64,000 nucleotides of DNA from Hypomesus transpacificus (Eukaryota > Chordata > Actinopteri > Osmeriformes > Osmeridae). A program made the position numbers and the translations under genes. This document shows positions 11,732 to 25,900 of this stretch, piece after piece (position 1 is the stretch's first letter; each line of letters starts with the position of its first letter). The stretch covers positions 1,204,075-1,268,074 of the forward strand of contig NC_061073.1 of NCBI RefSeq assembly GCF_021917145.1, in the 5' to 3' direction. The notes beneath the pieces were generated by a model, which did not search any database, was not told the DNA's origin, and worked only from the letters and a program-made list of their open reading frames with translations.

Positions 11732-12971
11732 AATCAAACAGCATAACACAGAGTTGCAGGTCCCTTTTCAGTACCCCATAATGTTGTGGCATTTAATGGA
11801 TCATAACACCACAACATCAAAATATCATATTATCACAATATCAAAATAACATACAGCATGTATTTATATATGTAAGATGGTAAGACGGAACTCTATAATT
11901 TCACACAATATACTGTAATCCTATATAATAATAATGGATGTACTGTAAGCACCCTCCCTGTGTGTCCCTGTCCTGTTTTGACCCTCAATTTGGAGTCTCC
12001 ATGCACCAGTGTACTAAATAACTAGCGGAGCAAGTCTTCAGAACCCCGTCCAGACCCAAACTAAACACCTCCCCAGTGAATGGTCAGCAAGCCTGGAGCT
12101 GTGTCTCTATCTTTGAAGGATATTTAGGTCTACACATCACAGTGTGGAGCCAGACTTTGCAACTTTCTCATTTAGCATCTTAGAAGCCCATGATAGCTCC
12201 TTTGCCACCCCCCCAGTCTCCAAAACTGCCCCAAACCTGTAAGTGTCATCACCACAATGTCACAGCATATATGTGTGTGTGTGTGTTAGTGTGTGTGTAT
12301 GCATGTGTGTGTGTGTACACTCACCCAGGGCCCATGGCTTGTCCTCCCCTGGCCCCTGGCGACAGGGGTCCTTGTACTGGGTGAAGAGCGCATGCTGCTG
12401 CTCCAGCTTGTCCTCTGCAACACAACAACACAACCCAGATACACAGACCGCACCGCTACGCGAACGCGCGCAAAGACGCACATGCAAACACACAAATAAA
12501 GGCATGTGTACAATCAGGAACACGCATGCACTCCTCAACAAGACATGACACGGCCATCACATACAAACACGGCACACATGTGCACACCACACACGGCACA
12601 CACCAACGGAGCGTGTTACCTGAGGAGCAGTTGTCGAAGTTGAGGTCACCCAGAACAACATCAAAGGCCACCTGGTCTTCCTTCTCGTCCGAGGGTCGGG
12701 ACGTTGCCTTGCGAAACTCCTCCCCCCACTCCAGGAGCAGGTCCAACTGCTCACAGCGCACAGCTGCATCTCCTGGGGGCGGGGGAGGGGGTGCAAAGGA
12801 GGGGGGAGGGGAGAAGGGGGAGGGGTGGAAGGAAACAGAACAGCTTCAGTGTTTGCAGCCATGAGAGGACCGGAGACAGGCTCCCCAGTCAAACTCAGGT
12901 TCAACTGCATGCTCTCTGGGGGTCAGTAGACACACACACACACCCATAGGCCCCCCCATCCCCCCCCCCCC

Positions 12972-13005
<34 letters not shown>

Positions 13006-16000
13006 AATATATAAAAGCTTCCACTACGAAGGATGAGATAATCCTTCAATTAAAATCTTCCAACAAAGAATTGTCCTTCATTATCCCTAGCATTATAAGG
13101 TCTATCCCCCGGTTTCAACTCCATCCCCCTTCCTCTCTCTCTCTCTCCTTTCCACCCCATATTTGATGTGTGTTTAGAAATAGCTTCTGGTCTATAATTA
13201 GCTATGCTAGCAGACTGTGGGGTGTGGGAGGAGCCAGTAATAGCAGAGAAATCAGTCTTGGTGAAGAATGAGACACAGCGACCAGCAGCTTTAAATAGGA
13301 CTCTCTGACGCCAGACACAGTGGGAGCGGGTCGCCATGGGAACCGGGGATGTGCGGGGGGGGGGGGGGGGGGGGGGTGCATGCGTCGTTTCTTCTTCTGC
13401 TTCTTTCAGGCAGAGAAGGCTGGTTGGGGTGTTCGGCTACAGTCACACACACCCACCCCCCCAAAAAACATGCACTCACAGCAGCATTCACAAAACACAC
13501 ACACACACACACATGAACACGCTGCCCCAACACACTGTGGAGTGGCTCTTACAGCCCTATGTACCTTCGATGGCATGGAGGTGGGTACAGGTGAGATATC
13601 CCACAACCCTCTGCTCCTGGTGTGAGGTGCCCACCTGTACCTGCAGAGACCAGGGAGGAAGCAGACACATCTGGTAACCACATCCCACAGTCAAAATCAA
13701 TATTGTCCTGTCTTGCACCACGTTGTGGATAATTCGTTTACGTAAACAGATTCTAATGGAACAGTAAGGGTAATGGAAGCCGAACAATATAACAAAGCAA
13801 CAGGAGACCTGTGTGTGGTGACAGAGCACTTTGCTGCTATCGGATCCATTTATCTCCACCAGGGGATCAAGGCTGTGCTTGTTGAACAGAGGAGAGAAGG
13901 AGTAATGTAATGATTCTGATTCTGATGTGGGAGAAGACTAGAGTAGTCTGGAGAGGCTCAAGCCAAGAGACTGGACCAATCACAGTGCTGCTCTCATGGC
14001 AAGAGAATCTGCACCCAATGGAAAAACCACAATCCAGCCCTGGTTCAGGTAACTAGACATTAACATTTTGGATTCCCTTCTCAAAACATACGTTCAGTGA
14101 CTTTCTTTCATCTGAGATTAGCAGCATTCGTTTAATGAGGCCGTAATAAAGCCCATGGATCAGACGTCATCCAACCACTCCCATATCAACACCGCAGGCA
14201 TGAAGGCTGTACTGGAGCCCCCGTCAGCCATTAACTGCTTTCTTTCTTTCCTCTGATAATCCCCCCCTTTCTCCTGTCAGTTTTCGTTATCCCCTTCTCC
14301 AGCTAGAATCAACTCACTTCCCTCTCCACTTTCCCTCTCTCGCTCTCTCCTTTCAACTCGCTCTCCCTGCCCTTGTTTCCTCCTCTCTCCCCTGCTCTCC
14401 ATCTTGTCCTGGGTCGTGGTGTATGAATATTTTAGGGGCTTAGCCATGCATGGGTTGGTGTGGGGGCTCAGCAACAAGCCATAAGGGATTTGGCAGGCTC
14501 TGAACTGGTTATTGTTGTTGTGTGTGTGGGTCTAGTGTGTGTGGGTCTAGTGTGTGTGGGTCTAGTGTGTGTGGGTCTAGTGTGTGTGGGTCTAGTGTGT
14601 GTGGGTCTAGTGTGTGTGGGTCTAGTGTGTGTGGGTCTAGTGTGTGTGGGTCTAGTGTGTGTGGGTCTAGTGTGTGTATTCCAGTGCGTGTTCTCATTAA
14701 AAAACAACAATGAATTGAAGGTTATGAAAATGGCTCTATGGATGTTGTGGTATAGAGTAATGTTACGTTAGAAACAGTATAAAGACAGCATAACATGAAT
14801 ATGCTGCCCTGACTCTCTTCCCTGTAACATAGCCCAAACACACTACCCTACCCTGTAACATAGCCCTAACACACTACCCTACCCTGTAACCTATTCCCTA
14901 ACATGCGGCCATAGCCTAACATGCTGCTCTGACCCTAACGTTCAGCTCTAACCAAACACACTGCCCAGTAAACTATACCTGCCATGGTACCCTAACCTTA
15001 ATAGATGTAAGCCTCTATCATGCTCAGGGTTCATTTAGAGTTGAGTAGAGGAATGACCAGGGTCCCACTGCATAGAGCAGGAAGCCATATGAATGGCAGT
15101 GGCAATGGTTGGCCCCTTCTAAAAGGGGGCATGAGGCCCCTTCTGTCTATGTCCTCAGGGTTTAACTCACACCCTGTGCGCATGTGTACACACACAGACA
15201 CACACACACACACCGTATACACCACAGTCCTCTTTCACCCATGCCCTCAATGGTTAAATTATAATACACTAGATAAATATTGAGACTGAACAGCTTTAAT
15301 TACGGCCTTTCTCATTCTTCAGAGGAACATTTTTAATTAATACTCACACTCAAATTTCCCTCTCCACATCCTCCCCTCTCTTGCTCTTTCCCTCGCGTTG
15401 TCTCTCCTATCTGTCTCTCTTCTTCCTCTTTTGCCTCCCCCCTCCGTCTCTCCCCAGTGACTCAGCCCGACAACAGGGTGTTGATCTCTAATGGCTGTGA
15501 GACACTGACCCCCCCCCCCCCCAGCAGCAGCACTGTGATGAGAGCCCCACAGTGAGAGCTCCGAGGTACAAGAGCACGTCGCTGGGGTTCACAGACCTGC
15601 CGGCATCCCTACAGCTCCTCTCATCAATGTTTTTCTTCCAGACACACACGCACCACACGCATACAGCACGCGCGCACACACACACACGCGTGCGCTGATC
15701 TGACATCGGCATCATGTTGCCGGGAGGTGCTGAGTTGACCCAGCAGGTCTTGGCTCTCTGCCAGCCTCTGAACACAGTGGTGAGAGGGGGGGGATTAATG
15801 GACGCTAACCCTGACAACGCTCTGCCCTCACGCGTCACACACTCTCACAGACACACGGCTGTGGAGGTTGTTGCTTTTACCCTGCAGAAGTGTAGCATTT
15901 CATCTGAGACGGAATCGGCCGAAGGAAAAGGAAGCCTTTGTTTGCCATTTTCATATCCTCAACTTAAATTGCAAAAAGAGAGAGATGAAGACAGACAGAG

Positions 16001-17840
16001 AGAGAGTGAAAGAGAGAGAGAGAGAGCACTGGAAGTGGGATCAACTTAAAGTCCTGAGCAAAGCAGGTGTCTGCTAGCAGGTTCTGTATGACAGAGATAA
16101 TGAGGAGCTGACCTTGGCAAAGAGCACTCCCTTGGCAGCCAGGGAATCCTCTCCACGCCCGTTGGGATAGCACTCATAATGGGCATCCAGGATTGGGTAG
16201 CGACTGGCCAACATTAGGCCGCTGTTCAGGAACTTGAAGTGTGAGCAGCAGTGCCTCCAGCCGTAGCTGCCCACGTCACTCAGCACGAAGGGGAAATAGC
16301 GGTGAAGCTGGCTCCGCAGCCTGGACGTGGAAGTGTGGTCAAAGACTTCCTGCAAGCACAGGAAATCCAGGTTGGCGGGGAAAAAGGCCGAGATCTCGTG
16401 ATCGAATCCGTCCTCGCCGTGGCGACGCTTGCGTCCCGTCGGTCGCTTGAAGACGGAGGTGCGGTGGGAGAGGGTGTTGTTGGACGACACGGCCCCCGTG
16501 CCGCCTCCGTCGCCGTGGAAACGGGTCAGGGACTCCCGGGAGGCGGTGCGGCTGTTGATGCTGCTGGAGTCCCCGCCCCCTTCGACGCCCCCGGGGTGTT
16601 TCCCCGCCTCCTCCTCCTCGTCCAGGGGGGGGTCAGGCTCAGGGGCACTGATGCTGATCTGCACCCCGCTGCTGGGGATGGGATGCAGGGGGCAGTCCGA
16701 GCTGTTCTGACCCCCGGCCGAGTGGAGGGGGCAGTCTGCCGAGTCGTCCCCGGCGCCACCAGAGTGCAGAGGGCACTCGGGGGAAGGAGCACCCCCCGGC
16801 GGATGGACGGGGCAGTCTGCGGAGCCCTGCTCTCCGTTGGGGTGGAGAGGGCAGTCGGGCTGGGGCTCGGCCTCGGCGGTGGAGGGCGTGTTCTCGGGGC
16901 GCTGGTCGAGGGACGAGGTGCGTCTGAAGCCCGTGGCCAGGCTGGAGAAGGAGGCGGCGCTGATGGACGTGTTGGTTGGGGAATCGATGTAGATCTTGAT
17001 CTGCGGTCGGCTGGCGCCGCTGCGGATGCGGCGGCCCACCTCGCGGGCTCGTCGCTGGGTGTCGGACAGGTTGTTGAAGCGAGCCAGCGAGTCCGGCAGC
17101 AGGCACACGTTGGCGCTGCCGAAGCAGAAACTCCGTCCCTGAGGTCTCCATTCGCTGAGCCCGGCTCCGGCTCCGCCCTGTCCACAGTACAACACAACGC
17201 TTTAGTTACTGCTAGCTTGGAGAGAACACACACCGACAAACAGACACTCTACTACCCGACACAGTCAAGTGAATATGGCGTGCATGCAGCGGAATTAGTA
17301 ACAATTTACAGTCTGTGCATATATGGTGAGGTTGTGGACGTGCATATTCATCAATTAACACCAGGTCTGTCACTGAAACGAGCACCTTTTTTTTTACCAC
17401 CATGTCACATTTAATGTCACACTCATAAAAAAGAAAAATAATGGTGTTTTGGTGGAAATTTGACCCACAAATCTAAAGCTCCAAAGAGGCTGGCATGGCC
17501 TGCAGCTGCTCACCTGCTCGGCCTGGTGCTTGTCTGGGCGGCAGTGCGTGTAGAGGTAGGGCGTCCTGACCGCCTGCAGCGGCGCCCACAACAGGAAGCC
17601 CAGGAGGGCGAGGGGCAGCGAGGCCAGGAACAGGAGCAGGTAGAGAGGCGCCGACACCAGGAGGCACAGCGTCAGGAACGAGCAGGGGTCCTGGGAGCGC
17701 CGATGCTTCTCCAGAGAGGTGGCCACACACGACGCCAGCAGGCGGTCCAGCAGCCAGTAGGAGGGGAACACCATGGCCCAAGAGAGGCCGTCCAGGAAGG
17801 ACAGGAAGCCGCTGGCGTAGGGGGAGACGTGGAGGACCAT
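10620..17840 (-). CDS. smpd3: Sphingomyelin phosphodiesterase 3 (neutral sphingomyelinase 2)
   Basis: nSMase2 hydrolyses sphingomyelin to ceramide and phosphocholine at the inner plasma membrane and Golgi, and drives exosome release and skeletal growth. Coding exons (minus): 17840..17514, 17177..16113, 13640..13565, 12772..12620, 12414..12325, 11692..11629, 11447..11285, 10721..10620. Together they are 2040 bp, 679 residues, all phases consistent; human is 655. The start has a good context (GTCACCATGG) and matches the human MVL start. Residues 10-35 and 60-90 are the two membrane-inserted hydrophobic segments. Residues 110 on carry SFCFGSANVCLLPDSLARFN and the IKIYIDSPTNTSIS motif. The Mg-binding Glu386 lies in LQEVFD. 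The DNase-I-fold catalytic residues Asp532/Asn534 lie in GDLNFDN, and His663 in LTDHLSVAMRL. The region 214-350, a linker in mammals, holds five CPLH-type repeats. Upstream non-coding exons were not located. Confidence 0.96.
10998..11133. repeat. GA microsatellite in the last SMPD3 intron
   Basis: A nearly pure run of GAGA with some AAA and GGG interruptions, between SMPD3 exons 7 and 8. Confidence 0.85.
13356..13376. repeat. Poly-G run in SMPD3 intron 3
   Basis: An uninterrupted run of about 21 G on the plus strand. It is C-rich in the transcribed SMPD3 RNA. Confidence 0.85.
14519..14677. repeat. 15-bp minisatellite (TGTGTGTGGGTCTAG), about ten copies
   Basis: About ten near-perfect copies in SMPD3 intron 2. 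Because 15 is a multiple of three, ORFs appear in several frames (Cys-Gly-Ser-Ser-Val, Val-Gly-Leu-Val-Cys, Thr-Arg-Pro-Thr-His). None has a gene context. Confidence 0.95.
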
Positions 17841-18902
17841 GGTGACCCTCACGCGCAAACCACGCCGATCACACGATCCACAGTTCTGTTCTGACGGCTA
17901 AACAGGAGGCCAACGTGAAAATGTCAAAAAGAAAAGAAAAACAAAAAATGATGATGTCGTCACCCTCCCCCATGAATGGAGAAACACTACATGACACTAC
18001 ATGATGTGCTCTCTGTCTTCACTTTCGCCCAGAGGCTATTTCCTCCTCTGTGTGTGAGAGGTTCACCCCCACCCACCCCCCTCCCCTCAGCAGTGCTGCC
18101 CCCCACAGGACCACGGAGGTACTACAGTCTCTGGATGGGGGTCGTCATTGTGTGGTGGGCCGTCAAGAGCCAGTGGGAGCCTCCATCTCTGCCTCAGAAT
18201 CTGCCGAGAACAAAGAGAGATGGGCGTGAACAACAGCAAGACTTCCTGTCTCTATGTCGAGAAACAGTAAGTCAGAGCAACAGAAAGACATCGTGAGGGA
18301 GTAACATGTTGTCTGCCAGCAAGACAGTTTCATGTGTTAACATAGCATATACTAGATGGGTGGGATCGTGTGACTGCTACTTGACTGTTTAATGTTAGTC
18401 AATATTCACTCTGCATTGTCATCTTTAAAGTTAAGGTCATGTCAAAGGCATCAATGTCACGTGAACTGATATTGCGCTGTCATTGGCTCTTGTGCTCACT
18501 GGCTCCTCCCCTGCCTCCTCCCAGAGTAACCTCCCGTCAGATATTTCCAGTAGTATCTGATGATCAGATGTAATATGCTTAATGCATTTCACTAAATGAC
18601 GATTGGCCAAACCATGTGATATGACATAGAGCGAGCAGAAAGAGATAGACAGAAAGAAAGAGAGCAGAGAAGTAGTGACTACTTCTCTACTTCTTCGTCC
18701 GACCTGTCCAAATCACCTCCCCCACCTCATCTCTCCATCTTTCCATCATCCCCCCCCCCCACCCTGACAGACTGACTCCTGACCCTGCAGAAGGACAGAT
18801 GGGGGCGGGGGGGGGGGTGGATTGAGAGCTTCTCCAGCCTGTACTAATCCGGCACGCTGAACAGACAGAGAGAGGACCATTGTGTTTTCCTTCGGGGTGA
18901 TG

Positions 18903-19096
18903 ACATTTACATTTAGTCAGTTAGCAGACGCTATTATCCAGAGCGACTTACAGTAAGTACAGGGACATACCCCCCGAGGCAAGTAGGGTCAAATGCCTTG
19001 CCCAAGGACACAACGTCATTTGTCATGGATGGGAATCGAATTGGCAACCTTCAGATTACTAGCCCGATTCCCTAACCGCTCAGCCACCTGACTCCC
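18903..19096 (-). mobile_element. tRNA-derived SINE copy (reverse orientation)
   Basis: Read on the minus strand, it begins with a tRNA-like head with an A-box (GGCTGAGCGGT) and a diverged B-box, then CTTGGGCAAGGCA. It ends in the tail TTTAGTCA...AAATGTAAATGTCA. A related, better preserved copy lies at 42600-42777 in the other orientation. The ends match between copies, so the element borders are real. It is likely transcribed by RNA polymerase III and moved by a partner LINE, as for other tRNA SINEs. Confidence 0.75.
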
Positions 19097-20963
19097 CAGT
19101 ATGTGATGACACATATTGTCTCTGTGACCTCCTTTGCCACTCTCTTTCACTTTCATTCACTTTGAGTCTCTCTTTCTATTGGTTGTTTTCTATATCTTTA
19201 ATCCGGAATGTGTTCTATAACTGCGACTTTCTTTCTCTCAATAATCCTGACAGTGTGTGTCTGCGTATTTGGTTCAGCTTCTAACAGACATTCAAACACC
19301 ATACATACAAGCTTACAGTACTTTTTCCTGACTTGTAGAGCTCCCGTCTAGACGAGACCTATCTCTACAAATAATTTATAGACCAACACTCCAGCGTACT
19401 AAGAGACGCAAATTCACTGTGACAAACCAAGAGTGCAACCACACACACATAAACGCACGCAAACATTCACTCAGTGCATTTCGAGAGTGGTGTCAGTAAG
19501 AATCTTGTCTATGGCCCTGTGGTGGGTTGCCGTGTCCAGGGCTGAGGAGGCCAGGCCCATAACGTTGGGCCTGTCTCACTGACGAGGCCTGAGTTAGGGT
19601 TAGTGAACAGACAGGCAGGCAGACAGAGAGACATACAGGCTTGCAGACCAACAGACAGGTTTGTAGGAAATGTCTAGTCAGACTGGATGCTCTTCTGTCA
19701 CATTCTCCCCAGATCTGTTTCGACCACATCCTCTGCCACAGAATCAATACTGTCTAACAATGGTCAATGTGTATGTGTGTGCATGCTTGTGTGCCATAGT
19801 GCATGCATGCATGCATGTATGAAAATGAATGTGTTCAAAACCTCAGTTGTACGTGTGCAACCATGTGTGTGTGTCCGCATGAGAGAGAAAGAGTGTGTGT
19901 GTATGCTGAAGAGGTTAAGGAGTTGCCTTAGTGAGTGATCCAGTCTGTGTGAGTATCTGGTTAAGCAGAAGGTCAATTGAGCTCCATCCTTTGGTTATAG
20001 GGCTTTTCTTTTCCTTCATTATTAATGAAGAACAATAGATGGGAGAGTAAACCGCTGCATTGAGAGTAATGACTAACAGGCAATGCACACACACACAGAC
20101 ACATTCAGGACACGTGCACCCTCTTTGTTGTTCACACCCAAACACAGCACTGAGCAGATGTTGTCTAGGCCTACAGAACAGCGGTATGGCTAAAAGTGAA
20201 ATAGTGAGTTTTCCATATCCCTACTCTCCCTCTCTACATCCCTCTCTCTCTCTTTCTACTGCATCTTTGTAGTTCATCTTCCTGATTTGAAATCTCTCTT
20301 GTGCATAACGTCCTTATTAGTGATGATCTCTTTCTAACTTTGTATGAATTCCCCCTTTCTATCTGTCCTTTCTTTCTTCCTTGTATTCCACAACCATCCA
20401 TCCAGCCAGTAAGCTACTCAGCCAGCCAGCCAGCCAGCCTGCCAGCCAGCCAGTCAGCCAGAGAGCGGGCGCAAGGAATTTCAGTTGTCATGGTGACCCA
20501 GTCACATTGACTTAGGAGCTGTGCTAGTGTGGCCTGTCAGAGTCTGGCTCTGGCTCTGGCTCTGGCCACCTAACACACTCAAGTGGAGGCTGACATACAG
20601 TAGGTGTATCTGAGCCTGCAACAGCAGCAGGTTTTAGTACTGCTCCGTAGCCCTATGGCCAACCAGGATGTCGGCTCCAGCACGAGCCCTAAGCTGTTTT
20701 CAGTCATGACAGCTATCTCTCAATATTCCGCACTCATGTCAAGATCAATCTATTTGTGTCTTGTTGCTTTTGACCTCCAAGTAAATGGCTGTGTGTCCCA
20801 GGGTTGTTTCGGTTGGTTCAGGAATGTTCTCATCCTGATGGGACACTGGGTCAGAATAGGTCATCCTTTCTTTTCTTTTTCACACTGTCCGTCTCTCTCG
20901 GTTTCTTCCAAGTGTGCTTCCTCTTTCCTCTCTTTCTTTGCCTTCCTCTTTCGCTGTCAATTA

Positions 20964-20965
<2 letters not shown>

Positions 20966-21051
<86 letters not shown>
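20966..21051. repeat. CT microsatellite
   Basis: A nearly pure run of about 43 CT units. The Ser-Leu and Arg-Glu ORFs are artefacts. Confidence 0.97.
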
Positions 21052-21055
<4 letters not shown>

Positions 21056-21999
21056 TCTCTCGCTCTCGTTATAGATCTGTTTTTGGCGTAATTTAGTTCT
21101 AATGCTGTCAGAGGAAACGGATAATGCCATCACCATTACCCACAATGCAATCAGCCTCGTAACCCAATCCGCTTCTCCTGTCACCTGCTCTCCGTGCAGC
21201 ATCCCTCCCCAACATGGTGAGAGGGGACGGAGCGAATGAGAGACAGAGAGAAGCAGAGAGATAGACATACAGAGGCGTGCATAGTAGAAGTACAGCTGTG
21301 CAAGTCCTGCCTGGCATGTCATCGGGGGGATTATGATGATGACTCAGTTTTAGTCAGCATGTTGGTGGCGAGCCGCCCAAATGGACACACACATCCCCCT
21401 TGCACTAAATATACCTCCGTTTAGATCACACTGAATCCATACCGGTGTGTTACACGTGCAGCCTTCCCTTACCCTTTCACAGACGTGCGCACAAACACAC
21501 ACACGTGCACACACACGCACATCAACGCACACACACACGCAACGCACATATCCAGAGAAGCACATGGACAAACATGAACCCTCACACTTACACACATGCA
21601 TTTGCATACTGTGTATACAAACACACACACACACACACAGAACACCTGACCTTTCTGCCTGTCCTCCCCCTCTCCCACAGTGCTGAACTTTGACCCCAGC
21701 CTCCCAGCCCAGCCTCTGGTTGTGTTCTCTTCAGCCTCCAGCCTGACATCATTCCCCCTCCCGTGTTTAGTCGCTCACTGTGCATTAACATGTCAATATA
21801 AGCACACACACAGTGCAAACAAATACATGAACACACACACACACAACTCTAAAACAAACATGTTTTGCGAGGCTGACTGATTCTTAACCCAGTATGCTCT
21901 AGAGACACATATAGATCGCTCCAGTCATTGATTTGTTCTACATCTGTCGTGTTAACAGCTCCTGCTGATCACACCATGTCCAAACAGTCTCACTGCCAC

Positions 22000-22065
22000 A
22001 ACAACACAACAACACAACAACACAACAACACAACAACACAACAACACAACAACACAACAACACAA
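22000..22065. repeat. CAACA pentanucleotide-type microsatellite
   Basis: Repeated ACAACACAAC units, about eight copies of an 8-bp CAACAACA-type period. Confidence 0.9.
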
Positions 22066-22499
22066 CCTCCAGTTGACATCACAGTGCCAGGAACAACCTC
22101 TTTACGTGCAGTACGGAAGGACAGTGCGACAATGACTCGAGTGAAATGTAAAGTGTTCCTGAAAGACCAAAGGTACAGTAGAACGTAGCTCAATGCACTT
22201 TGCTTGAATGCCACGTCACTGTGGAAGAGGGAGAAACAGAACAGAATAGCCGATAGTGCTTATGTAAAAGATGAAGGCTTGATGGAGGCAGCTTTACAGA
22301 AGCCATGGTATAATGTACATGCACTCGTGTATGACAGACCTAAACCAAGACTGCAAAGACAACCAAGCTAAGTACCACAGATAAATCACTAGAGACTATA
22401 TGGTTGATATACAAGTATATACCAGGAAAAATAGATCTTCTGGAACAGAGAGAGGGGTGTTAAGCAGAGATTCTGGAACAGAGAGAGGGGTGTTAAGCA

Positions 22500-22925
22500 G
22501 AGAAGAGATGAAGAGAAGCGGGGGGGGGGGAGATAGAGAGGAGGAGAGATAGAGCGGATGAGAGATAGAGAGGAGGAGAGATAGAGAGGAGGAGAGATAG
22601 AGAGGAAGAGAGATAGAGAGGAGAGATAAAGAGAAAGAGAGATAGAGAGGAGGAGAGATAGAGAGGAGGAGAGATATAGAGGAGGAGAGATAAAGAGAAA
22701 GAGAGATAGAGAGGAGGAGAGATAGAGAGGATGAGAGATAGAGAGGAGGAGAGATAAAGAGAAAGAGAGATAGAGAGGAAGAGAGAGAAAGAGAAAGAGA
22801 GATAGAGAGGAGGAGAGATAGGGAGGAGGAGAGATAGAGAGGAGGACAGACGGAGAGAAAGAGAGATCGAGAGGAGGAAAGATAGAGAGGACAGACGGAG
22901 AGAAAGAGAGATAGAGAGGAGGGCA
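22500..22925. repeat. GA-rich minisatellite (GAGATAGAGAGGAGGA)
   Basis: Imperfect units of GAGATAGAGAGGAGGA and GATAAAGAGAAAGAGA run for over 400 bases. The 239-codon minus ORF (Ser-Leu-rich) is read from this repeat and is not a gene. Confidence 0.95.
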
Positions 22926-25900
22926 GAACACAGTGTGTCTGGAGAGTGATGTAGGGGTTGTCAAGGAAACGGCCAAAAGTTCAGGCGACAGCAAACACAG
23001 GTAAGTGGTTGGGATGTGACAAACCTGACTGAGAGAGAGAATGAAATAGAGAGAAATGGGGGAAAAGAAAGCATTGAAGGTACAAAAAAAGAAAAAGAGT
23101 ACTTTCATTAGTTCAAGAGGGGGGAAGAAAACCGTCCACTAGTACAAACACAGTCAGTAAAACGTCATATCTGGCCCAAACCTGGATTTGACCAGATATG
23201 ACCTCAATGTGCGGAGGAATAAAGCAGGAAGCCAGCAAGACAGCAGCGGTCGCCATGGTCCCATGGCAGGATGGAGGACAGACGGACAGCAGGGTCAGTT
23301 ACGACCTCATGCAGCCTTTAGTCTGTCTGAGTGCTAATGGGACAACACTGCCTGCCACGTGAGTTCAGCCTTGTTTAGCCTGTAACGAGCTACTGGTCAG
23401 AGCAAAATGAAACACACACACACATACATCACAAACAGACACCAAAACAAACACGTTCTCAAATGTACACACATCCTTACATACACACGACAGGTTATTG
23501 AGGTCACCTCATGGCTAGGGTAATGAGAGAGCTTGCGAGTGTTTCCAGAGGGATGAAGCCACACCCTAGCGCACACCCACACACACACACACACACACAC
23601 AACCATGTACATACATTTACACATCAATACTTAGACTGTACATGTACACACATGCATAACCTCAAACCACACAACCTCACCCAACTCACCCACCCATGCG
23701 GCACTGTAATTACACATACAATCATACACATATGTCTAATGACATAGCAAAGCTGTGGTTGGGTCAAACCTGCCAGTGTGTGTGGGTGGTTGAGTGAATG
23801 AATGGGTGAACACAGGGCATGGAGGAGCCAAGGATGGGATCCCTTGATCAAGGCTGCCTGTGAGACACACAAACACACACACATGGAAGCACACACACAC
23901 ACAGACATGCATGGAGGCCCACACATGCACAAACCTGCAAAAAACACACGTGTGCGCAAACGAACATGCAAACACACACATGAATGTGGCCATGACGCAC
24001 ACACTCTCACAGACATGTACCACACACATACGTGTAGACTGGCTCTAAGATGAATTTAACGAAACCTCCAATCCTCCCCCATCACAGGGTCATGTTTGGC
24101 TCCTGTACCAGTGGAGGACACATAATCTCTCTGTGTTCACACCGCCTGTTCACACAACCCTGCCAACAACAGCCAGGACCCTTGCTGCCTCCGTATGTCT
24201 GCCTATCTCTCTGACCCTCACTCACTCACACACACACACACACACACCTCGCTGAATCTTTCCTGTACCTTGTCTTTTTCCCTCTTTTAAAATCGTCACT
24301 ACGTCTCTCTCTTCCCTCTGTCTCCTAGACACACGTGCAAACCATCACGCACGCAAAGGTCACACACTGAACACACACGGTCATCCATGCCCAAGACACA
24401 CCGAACAGACTGACGCTGAACAATGTTGGTTTCATCTATAGAAATCTAGTCTGAGATTTGCGGGCAACAGAGGGACAGTAATCAGTCTGCTGGTGTTCTT
24501 GACGGAGAGCTTAAAGCGACAGAACTCATTTGACACGTGTTCTTTTTCCCTACATTTTCTATCATTTATGGCTTGAAACTTGCATGTGTTCCAATGCTAT
24601 TAAAGTACTATACTGTGGATTATATTTGGCGAGCTCCAGATCCGGAGAAAGCGCAAGAAATCAAAACAGTACATGTTTTCTTACAAATACCTGAGGTGCA
24701 CTTCGCAAGTCTGGCTCACTGGGTCACCACCCTCTGACTGTGTTCCAGTCGTTTCAATGACTAAATGAAACATATTACATTTCTAAGAGAACAGAAAAAG
24801 AGATTGTTTCAGGCACACTAGTCCACACTGTGAACCAGTCTGGCTAGCCTCACGCTCCACCCTGGTAACACTGACAGAGGGAGCGGAGAAACACAGGAAG
24901 GGAAGCAGATGGGGAAATGGCACAGAGAAAGAGAGAGAAGGAAGAGGATGGGTGAGAGACTGGAAAGATGGAGACTGAGGGACAAAGACATGGACAGAAA
25001 TATATTGTATAAGACAAAAAGTCGAGACAAATGGTTAGAATGGACGAAAAAATCGAAAGAAAGGGTAAGAGGAAGAGGAGTAAAGAATAGCCTCGCCATT
25101 TACAGCATCCTCAAGTCATCAATGCCAAACATTGTGTTGGCATAAACACAGAAAAGCCAGTTGGCCAGTTAGGTTTTAATTTATTATTTTTTATTTTTTT
25201 ACAAACAATAATAAGACTCAATGAGTAAAAACAGTGTGACTAGAAGAAACAATGAAATATCACAGGGATATTACAAGGAGTAGAATATTACAATTTAACT
25301 AGACCATCATCCAGCTAACATGGCTGACTGACTTTCTGAAGATACAGCTATCTGTGTTTGTACGCACTTCTGTTGTATTGCTGCTCTTTAGCTTAAAGGC
25401 CTTTGTTAGACATTGGCCTTAATTACAGTGAGCAGGCTCTGGCTAAAGGAACATAATTTCTGTCAGTCAGGTAGTAATAATGCCACACCAGGTGTCATCT
25501 CTCACTCTCAGAGGGACAGAGCATTGCTGTGTCTTCATCTATGAGTTCCATAGCAGTTAGGAGACAGGATGATGCCAGCTTGGGCTGTAAGCAGTGAAAC
25601 AAACCTACAGCTGGATGTTTTGAGGCTGGTTTTTAATCATCACAGTAACTGGGGTCTTACTTACACCAGGACATGCGCCACAGAAACAGTTAAGAACACA
25701 CAGAGCACTACAGGTTAAGAAACGGAATCCTTGTCAGCTATCAGGTGTCATGTCGGAACTGGACCCCCCTGAGCCGCACCAACCCACTTGATTCTTTTTC
25801 TAAGTAAGAGAGAGGAAGGGGGCAGAAGAGAAAGAGAGATAGATAGATAGTTTTATGGCCATGACTCCTTTTCACCACGTCAGCTAAAGAGGCGATCAGA

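Noticed and set aside
14519-14677. Tandem array considered as a CRISPR-like repeat
   Set aside because: The 15-bp units are contiguous with no spacers, and the DNA is a vertebrate intron.
16251-17414. 387-codon plus-strand ORF opposite SMPD3 exon 2
   Set aside because: It is the complement of a GC-rich, well-recognised SMPD3 exon. Its composition (Gly/Ala/Val/Arg) is that of a shadow frame and no family is recognisable.
22389-23108. 239-codon minus ORF rich in Leu and Ser
   Set aside because: Entirely within a GA/CT minisatellite.
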